A DNA stretch of 64,000 nucleotides from Papilionanthe hookeriana x Papilionanthe teres (Eukaryota > Streptophyta > Magnoliopsida > Asparagales > Orchidaceae): contig CM040427.1 of the NCBI GenBank assembly GCA_022702705.1, positions 14,655,625-14,719,624 on the forward strand. The letters run 5' to 3'. Each line of letters starts with the position of its first letter. The first letter of the stretch is position 1. This document shows, piece by piece, positions 57,661-64,000 of the stretch. The notes beneath the pieces are model-generated. The model worked only from the letters and a program-made list of their open reading frames with translations, was not told where the DNA came from and did not search any database. A program made the translations under genes and the position numbers.

Positions 57661-57970
57661 AACATAAACTCTAATTAAGTTTACCACATTAGACTTAATT
57701 AATCTATTAAACCTTAACCAACTAAGGTTTAATCAAACTTAAACTCTAATTAAGTCTACCACATTAAACTTAATTAATCTATTAAACCTTAACCAACTAA
57801 GGTTTAATCAAACTTAAACTCTAATTAAGTCTACCACATTAGACTTAATTAATCTTTTAAACCTTAACCAACTAAGGTTTAATCAAACTTAAACTCTAAT
57901 TAAGTCTACCACATTAGATTTAATCAAACCTATTAAACCTTAACCAATTAAGGTTGAATCTAACTCAAAC
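57660..57970. repeat. 75-bp tandem repeat, four copies
   Basis: AAACTCTAATTAAGTCTACC starts near 57666, 57741, 57816 and 57891, exactly 75 bp apart. Confidence 0.95.
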
Positions 57971-57999
57971 TTAACTTAAGTCTAACCCATATTAGACTT

Positions 58000-58900
58000 A
58001 AGTCAAAATCTAAACCTTAGTTTCAACTGACAATGAACCTTACTCAACTCAACTCGACATAAACCTTAGGTTCAACTGACAATGAACCTAACTCAACTCA
58101 ACTCGATATAAACCTTAGGTTCAAATGACAACTAACTCAATTCAATATAAATCTTAGGTTCAACCGACAATGAACCTAACCAAACTCAAATCGACATAAA
58201 ACTCAAAACTAAACTCAAATCAAGATCAAAACCTGAAACCAAATTTAAACAGACAAAAGTCAACATAAACCTTAGGTTCAACCCAAATTAAACCTAAATC
58301 GACATAAATCTTAGGTTCAACCCAAATTGAACCTAAATCAACAAAATTGAACTCAAATCGACATAATCAACATAAATTTGACATTTCAAACATAAATCGA
58401 CATAATCGACATAAATTTGACATTTCAAACATAAATCAATACAATCGACATAAATTTGTCATTTTAAAACAAAAATTGACATAATCGACATTTCAAACAT
58501 AACTCAAACATAATTTGACATTAAACGACATTTTAAATCAAATTCAACAAACACCGACATTAAATGACATTAATCGACATTTCAAACCAAATTCAATATA
58601 ACTCAACATAAATTGATATAATTCGACATAAATCGACATGATCGAACTTAACACGACATGAATCAATATAGTTCTTAAGTTTGACCTGTATTGAATTTAA
58701 CTTAACATACAACATCATAATTCTTAAGTTTGACCCACATCGAACTTAACTCGACATAAAATTAAACTCAAATTGACATAAAACCCAAAATCAAACTCAA
58801 ATCGACATAAACTGACATAAAACCTAATATCAAATCGAAATTGACAAAAAATCTAAAATCCAACTTAAATCGACATAAATCTAAATCGACATCTCAACCA
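58000..58900. repeat. Short-period repeats grading into GACAT-rich DNA
   Basis: 58000-58200 has a ~50-bp unit with TTAGGTTCAACTGACAATGA. 58300-58900 is dominated by ATCGACATAA and TTTGACATTT words. Confidence 0.8.
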
Positions 58901-58949
58901 CATTGGGACATCCGACAACTCTGGATCAACAGACACTTTGACCAGGTAA

Positions 58950-60150
58950 TCTAAATATCTTGATATGACATTGTTTCTAATTTTGTTTTCCTTGCAGGAT
59001 GAAGACATGAAGTTTCGTTTAGATTTTCTTTGCATGTTATAGGGTGTGCTAATTCTGTTTTATAGGACGTCGACGACGAAACATTGACAACAAAACCAGG
59101 ACTTTTAGGATAGCCACAAAACCTAAACTTTCTACAAATAACAAAACAAAAATGACATGATAACAAAGACAACTGAACTTTTAGGTTAGCCATGAAATCT
59201 AAAATAAAACGACAAAATCATTAACATTGACATCGACATAACATTAACATTAACAAAAACATATAACGACATTTCTATACAAAATAAAATTAAGATGACC
59301 ACAAAACCAAAACTTAAAACAAAAGGAAATCATAAACAAAATAATAAAAATAAATAAATAATGATATCTTCTTGACATCATAGAAGGTATCTCATGACAT
59401 AATAACGACATCTTCTTATAGGAGATAAGATATCTCATGACAAATCGAGATATTAATCACGACATCTTATGACATTATGACATCACATTAAGACATGACA
59501 TAAAATTACATGACATTATGATTCACATTAAGACATGACATAAAATTACATGACATTATGATTCACATTAAGACATGAGATAAAATTACATGACATTATG
59601 ATTCACATTAAGACATGACATAAAATGATATGACATTATGACATCACATGACACGACATACAAGCTACATAACACATGACATGATATGATATTAAACCAA
59701 AACAAACAAAAACCGACACTTGACTTGACATGAAAAAATCATTGACATTGACATCGACATGATATCTAACATAAAACCGACACTTCCAAAATAAACGACA
59801 AATCAAAATAACAACAGACAGACAAAATAATGATAAATCAAACGGAATGACAATAAAACATAACAACGAAAAAATAACCTTAACAAACACAAAACAATGA
59901 TGAAATTAAAACAAAGAAAACAAACATAAAACTAAGACAATATCATCATGGCAATATAACAGCTTGACAAAATGACACCACGAAATCATAATAAAACGCA
60001 ATATAAAAAAAAATAAAATAACAACAATAAAAACAACATTACGACATGACATAAAACAACATACAAACTACGACATTCCGACATGACATATGACATGACA
60101 TACAAAATGACAAAATGACATTACAACAATAAAACAAAACACAACAAAGC
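58950..60150. repeat. GACAT-rich low-complexity region with a 40-bp array
   Basis: GACAT occurs dozens of times. At 59471-59650 a 40-bp unit (ATTAAGACATGACATAAAAT) is repeated four to five times at 59491, 59531, 59571 and 59611. No ORF. Confidence 0.8.
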
Positions 60151-60657
60151 AAAGACATACACCCAAGATAAACAAAAAATTTCTGGTAGTATCGATTCTT
60201 CAGAAATGCACTGCCACAACAACACTTACACTTTTTTGAGGATAAATGTTAACCTTAATCGGGAGTTTTCCTAGGCATTATTAATTGCTCAGGATGTAAT
60301 TAACTATAGGAGCTTACTCCTATAGGAGGATAAAGAACTCAGGATAGGTATTTTACCTATAAAACCTTTCTGGTTACCCAAGATTTTCATATGATTTTCT
60401 CATATAAAAAAAAAGAACTTCAGTAATTACACAATCAGAAGACTTGTTCTATGAGATTATCATTTGATCTTATTTTCTCTCAATCTCTATCATGATTAAT
60501 CCTTCTCAAAATTCTCCAAAGACTTTTGACAATAAGTCTAGTTAGGATAAGAATTAGGGCGATGGATAGAGAAAGAGAGTGGCGACTCCTTGACATTAAC
60601 ATGATACGAGAATTGATAGCGATGTATAATCGACAAAAAGATTTTTCATCGCCATCA
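60151..60657 (+). other. 3'-terminal unique part of W with PBS-like motif
   Basis: Non-repetitive. TGGCGACTCC at 60580-60589 matches the first ten bases of the Tat-type PBS in V except for one base. If it is a real PBS, the LTR would end at 60579 and 68 further bases belong to an internal leader. Confidence 0.45.
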
Positions 60658-60662
60658 AGCAG
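60658..60662. other. Target site duplication of W, right copy
   Basis: AGCAG, matching 51533-51537. Confidence 0.85.
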
Positions 60663-61659
60663 CATCTTTCAAATTATAATTGAACTCTTTAATAGCCCAA
60701 TAAGCTTTATGCTTAAGTTCATAAGCTTTTCTAAAAATCAGTCTACATGGGGACATTCCTATAGGTGTTCTGTAAGCAGTCCTATAGGCCCACAAAGCAT
60801 AATCCAGTTTGATTGACCAATCCTTTCTATTTGGATTAACAGTTTTTTCCAATATTTTTTTAATTTCACGATTGGATAATTCAACCAAACCACTTGTCTA
60901 CGGATGATAAGCAGTAGCAATGCGATGATTAATATGATATTTCTTTGCTAACTTCCCAATAATCGCATTTCTAAAATGACTTCCCCCATCAGTTATGATT
61001 ACTCTAGGTATTCCAAATCTACAAAATATATTCTTTTTTAAAAACTTTGCAACACTTTGAGGATCACATCGAGGTAAAGCAATAGCTTCAATCCATTTGG
61101 AAACATGGTTTGTTGCTATCAAAATATAAACATTCCCGAAAGATGGTGTAAATGGTCCCATAAAATCTAGTTCCCAAACATCAAATATTTTAACTTCCAA
61201 CATATAATTGAGGGGCATCCCATTTCTTCTAGAAATATTACCTACACGCTGACATCTATCACAATTTTTAATATAAACATTCACATCCTTAAAAATTGTA
61301 GGCCAAGAAAATCCTAATTGTAATATTTTATATGCAGTTTTATCACTTCCAAAATGTCCCCCATAATCAGAATCATGACATTTTTGAATAATTTCATAAG
61401 TCTCTTCCAAAGATACACATCTTCGAATTATAAGATCCTTTCCTTATTTATATAAAAATGGGTCGTCCCAAAAATAAGTATTAGCATCAGACAGAAATTT
61501 CATCTTTTCATGATATGTCAAACCATAGGGTATAATATTACTAACAATAAAGTTTTCTATGTCATGCCATTCTTTAACAGTGAACAATTTTTCATCAGGA
61601 AAATGTTCATTAATTTCTTCAATATCACAGAGAGATTTTTCAATTTGAAGCTTGGACAA
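60663..61659 (-). pseudogene. pol: Z integrase, N-terminal and catalytic parts (above W)
   Basis: Linker at 61444-61659. The zinc-binding domain (CHDSDYGGHFGSDKT ... NCDRCQ) supplies His-His-Cys-Cys. The catalytic core has WELDFMGPF and IITDGGSHF with both aspartates, then AYHP, a TAG stop near 60896 (CAG in functional relatives) and TSGLVELSNREIK with the catalytic Glu. It ends NLKDAA at the W junction. Otherwise nearly intact; a TAG and the separation of the C-terminal domain by W make it non-functional. Confidence 0.92.
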
Positions 61660-62020
61660 ATGATCAGCAGTTTAATTATCAGAACCCTTCCTATCTACTA
61701 TCTCAAAATTAAATTCTTGCAAAAGAAGAATCCATCTTATCAGTCTCGGTTTTGCATCATTTTTCTTCATTAAGTATTTAATAGCGAGAATGATCGGTAT
61801 GCACAACACATTTAGTTCCAATTAAATATGATCGAAATTTATCAAAGGAAAATAATCTAGCTAATAACTCTTTCTCAGTAGTGGTATAATTAATTTGAGC
61901 TTCATTAAGAGTTTTACTAGCATAATAAATTACTTTGAAAATTTTATCATATTTTTGACGCAAAACAACACCAATAGCACAATCACTAGCATCACACATT
62001 AATTCAAAAGGTTTTTCCTA
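61660..62020 (-). pseudogene. pol: Z RNase H
   Basis: Reads CDASDCAIGVVLRQ, FKVIYYASKTLNEAQINYTT, TEKELLARLF and CVVHTDHS, so the catalytic Asp, Glu and Asp positions are all kept. The frame breaks after HTDHSRY near 61778, and the last part continues in another frame to the integrase linker. Confidence 0.9.
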
Positions 62021-62755
62021 ATTCAGTGAAATTATTATAGGTGCAGTGATTAATTTTTCTTTTAATGTTTCAAAGGCTATACGACAGTCATGATCAAAAT
62101 TAAAAATTGCATCCTTTTCCAGTAAACGACATAAAGGTTTTGTAATCTTTGAAAAGTATTTAATGTAACACCTGTAAAATCCAGCATGTCCTAAAAAACT
62201 TCTGATTCCCCTTACTTTGGTTGGGCAAGGTAAATTAGATATAACTTGAGTTTTTGCAGGATCTACCTCCAAACCTTTTTCTGAAATCCGATGTTCCAAA
62301 ACAATTCCTCCTGCTACCATAAATTGGCCTTTTTCCCAATTAAGGACTAAATTATTTTCTTCACAGCGTTTTAGAACTTTAGATAGATGTTCTAAACATG
62401 ATTCAAATGAAATCCCAAACACTGAAAAGTCATCCGTAAAAACTTCAATCCCTTTTTCAATTAAATCACAAAAAATAGCCATCATACATCTTTGAAATGT
62501 AGCAGGGGCATTACATAAACCAAAGGGCATTCTTCTAAAAGAAAACGCACCATAAGGATCGGTAAACGTAGTTTTCTCTTGATCCTCGGGAGCGATTTGA
62601 ATTTGGTGGTAACCGGTATATCCATCCGGAAAACAAAAGTATTTATGCCCGACCGATCTATCCAACATTTGATCTAGAAAAGGGAGTGGAAAATGATCTT
62701 TCCTTGTGGTAAGGTTTAAATTTTTATAATCAATGCATATTCACCACCCTGTAAC
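62018..62755 (-). pseudogene. pol: Z reverse transcriptase palm, nearly intact
   Basis: From about 62755: ICIDYKNLNL, LPFLDQMLDRSVGHKYF, then FPDGYTGYHQIQIAPEDQEK, RRMPFGLCNAPATFQRCM, the catalytic segment EVFTDDFSVFG with both aspartates, LVLNWEKGQFM, and LGHAGFYRCYIKYFSKI. A 216-codon open frame covers most of it. A stop separates it from the fingers at 62756. The usual residue before DD is Met or Val, here Thr. Confidence 0.92.
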
Positions 62756-63254
62756 TTATTTTGTTGGTATCATCTCATTCTTTTCATTAACAGTCACAGT
62801 TACTCCTCCTTTCTTAGAAACACAGTGAATAGGACTAACCCATGCATTATCTGAAATAGGGTAGATAATTCCACTATCCAACCATTTTAAAATTTCTTTC
62901 TTAACAACGTTTTTCATAATAGGATTTATTCTCCTTTGGGGATTAGCCCGCGGTTTGCAATTATCTTCCATAAGAATTCTGTGCATACAAATTGAAGGAT
63001 CGATTCCTTTAATATCGACGAATTTTCCATCCAAAGGCTTTCTTGTGCTTCTTCAAAATTTCAAGCAAACTCTCTTCTTCTTTTTCAGTTAATTGAGAGG
63101 AAATTATAACAGGCAAGGTTGAGGATTCACCTATAAAAACATACTTCAAATGATCAGGAAGCATTTTTAACTCAAGTTCAGGATGTTTTTCAATTAATGG
63201 ACCATAAGATTTATCTTTCAGTCGTATCCAACAATTCAAAACTTTCACGAACAA
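62756..63254 (-). pseudogene. pol: Z pre-RT linker and RT fingers
   Basis: Two overlapping open stretches in different frames (63009-63254 and 62756-63034). They contain LPVIISSQLTEKEEESLLEI, KKHKKAFGWK, HRILMEDNCKPRANPQRRIN, and GIIYPISDNAWVSPIHCV. One frameshift near 63020. Confidence 0.9.
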
Positions 63255-63429
63255 ACTTTAAATCTTCCTCTGGAAAATCTTCAGAATAAAAAAAACTCAT
63301 CTTCTTGCTTATATTCAAATTCTTCTCTTTCAGTGTTCTCTTCATAAGTTGATTTGAAATGACATTCACTTAAATATTCAATAACATCCATCCTATAACT
63401 CTCATCTTCTTTACCTCTAGCAGGATATT

Positions 63430-64000
63430 TCATCGATTTTGAAATATTAAATGTAACGATCGATCATTAACCCTCATCGTTAATTCCCCTTTTTGCACAT
63501 CTATCATGGCTCTGCCTGTAGCTATAAAAGGTCTCCCCAAAATTATGGGTATCTCTTTATCTTCCTCCATATCTAACACAATGAAATCCACAGGAAAAAT
63601 AAATTGATCCAATTTTACCAAAACATCTTCTATAACTCCTTTAGGATATGTGATCAAACGATCTGCTAATTGCAGAGTTACAGTAGTTGGGGTTATTTCT
63701 CCTAGTCCCAATCTTTTGAATATTGATAGAGGCATAAGGTTAATGCTTGCACCCAAATCACATAAAGCTTTTCCACAGAATCTTTCTCTGAATGCACATG
63801 GAATTGTGAAACTACCAGGATCTTTATGTTTTTCAGGAAGCTTTTTCTGAATTATCGCACTGCACACCTCACTAAGTGCAACAGTCTCATTTTCTTTAAA
63901 CTTCTTCTTTTTATTAAGAATATCCTTCATAAATTTTGCATAGCTTGACATTTGTTCTAGGGCTTCAGCAAATGGAATATTAATGGTAAGCTTCTTTAAT
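63430..64000 (-). pseudogene. pol: Z aspartic protease (runs off the right edge)
   Basis: Open for the whole visible length. SSYAKFMKDILNKKKKF, GSFTIPCAF, the active site KALCDLGASINLMPLSIFK, QLADRLITYPKGVIEDVLV, then IPIILGRPFIATGRAMID, all standard for an Athila retropepsin. Upstream codons continue past 64000 toward gag. A stop at 63430 and a frameshift separate it from the following linker. Confidence 0.92.

Larger units (their letters stand above)
51538..60657 (+). mobile_element. 9.12-kb satellite-rich insertion 'W', probably a giant Tat-type LTR
   Basis: It has a perfect 5-bp target duplication and a restored host frame, so both ends are real. The left end is TTTTGACC (TG three bases in) and the right end is CATCA. 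No coding sequence. In forward order: W-box-rich 80-bp repeats, ~150-bp AT-rich repeats, a unique segment, TATA box at 53398, a GC-rich stretch at 53930-54050, then 75-80 bp repeat families from 54.6 to 58 kb, GACAT-rich sequence to 60.15 kb, and a Tat PBS-like TGGCGACTCC at 60580. I read it as a solo or single LTR of the same family as V. The PBS-like motif 68 bp from the end, and the lack of a clean TG at the left end, leave the type open. Confidence 0.75.
44948..64000 (-). mobile_element. Athila-lineage element 'Z' (runs off the right edge; contains W)
   Basis: Reverse strand. 3' LTR 44948-46742, PPT, conserved non-coding region, ORF-A, ORF-B, integrase C-terminus, [W insertion 51538-60657], rest of integrase, RNase H, RT, protease. 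Gag and the 5' LTR lie beyond 64000. Inserted in Y's 5' LTR with left pentamer GTTAT (44943-44947). Better preserved than Y, consistent with a later arrival. Confidence 0.88.

Noticed and set aside
57333..57665. 110-codon reverse-strand ORF with repeated FDLGLTWVEPKY units
   Set aside because: The protein repeat is only the translation of the 77-80 bp DNA repeat; neighbouring units of the same satellite are not open.

Overview
This is nuclear DNA from a flowering plant with a repeat-rich genome. It is AT-rich, and almost all recognisable coding sequence belongs to plant-type transposable elements: Ty3/gypsy elements of the Athila and Tat lineages, a CACTA/EnSpm DNA transposon, an RTE-like LINE and several MITE-like hairpins. 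The only cellular gene I can recognise is one clean 3'-terminal exon of a fructokinase at 8736-8864. I saw no tRNA, rRNA, CRISPR or bacterial-style operon. The species cannot be told from the sequence.

Left part (1-15.3 kb). Positions 1-2660 are the end of a reverse-strand CACTA element with a decayed TNP2 transposase and a 58-bp tandem repeat. A decayed RTE-like LINE follows at about 2810-3560. Positions 3973-8580 hold a non-coding LTR element with three LTR-like copies and two minisatellite-filled internal regions. It ends about 155 bp before the fructokinase exon. Two inverted-repeat MITEs lie at 9.05 and 9.58 kb. From 10.8 to 14.9 kb there is an old reverse-strand LTR with a Tat-type primer-binding site, related to the large insertion at 51.5-60.7 kb.

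Middle part (15.3-26.5 kb). A forward-strand, badly decayed Athila element runs from about 15.3 to 21.0 kb. It has an LTR, PBS, gag, protease, RT and RNase H but no integrase. It runs into a 196-bp tandem repeat, and an unrelated array of six ~171-bp units lies at 22.7-23.75 kb.

Right part (26.5-64 kb) is a nest of retrotransposons, all four element bodies on the reverse strand except the innermost insertion. A Tat-lineage element T (protease and RT remnants, 27.7-29.9 kb) was entered at 31160 by Athila element Y. Y carries a separate solo-LTR insertion S (39122-40720, target duplication CACCC). Y's 5' LTR was entered at 44948 by a second Athila element, Z. Z's integrase was entered by insertion W (51538-60657, target duplication AGCAG), 9.12 kb of mostly tandem repeats. 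Removing W with one AGCAG restores Z's integrase frame exactly. Decay follows the nesting order: Z is better preserved than Y.

Most interesting points: (1) Y and Z share a 134-codon ORF of unknown function after pol, flanked by GC-rich hairpins that also occur in their LTRs; (2) several LTRs contain a fossil PBS just inside their end; (3) W combines about 22 W-box cores upstream of a TATA box with 4.3 kb of 75-80 bp repeats carrying 15 exact telobox motifs; (4) the isolated fructokinase exon.
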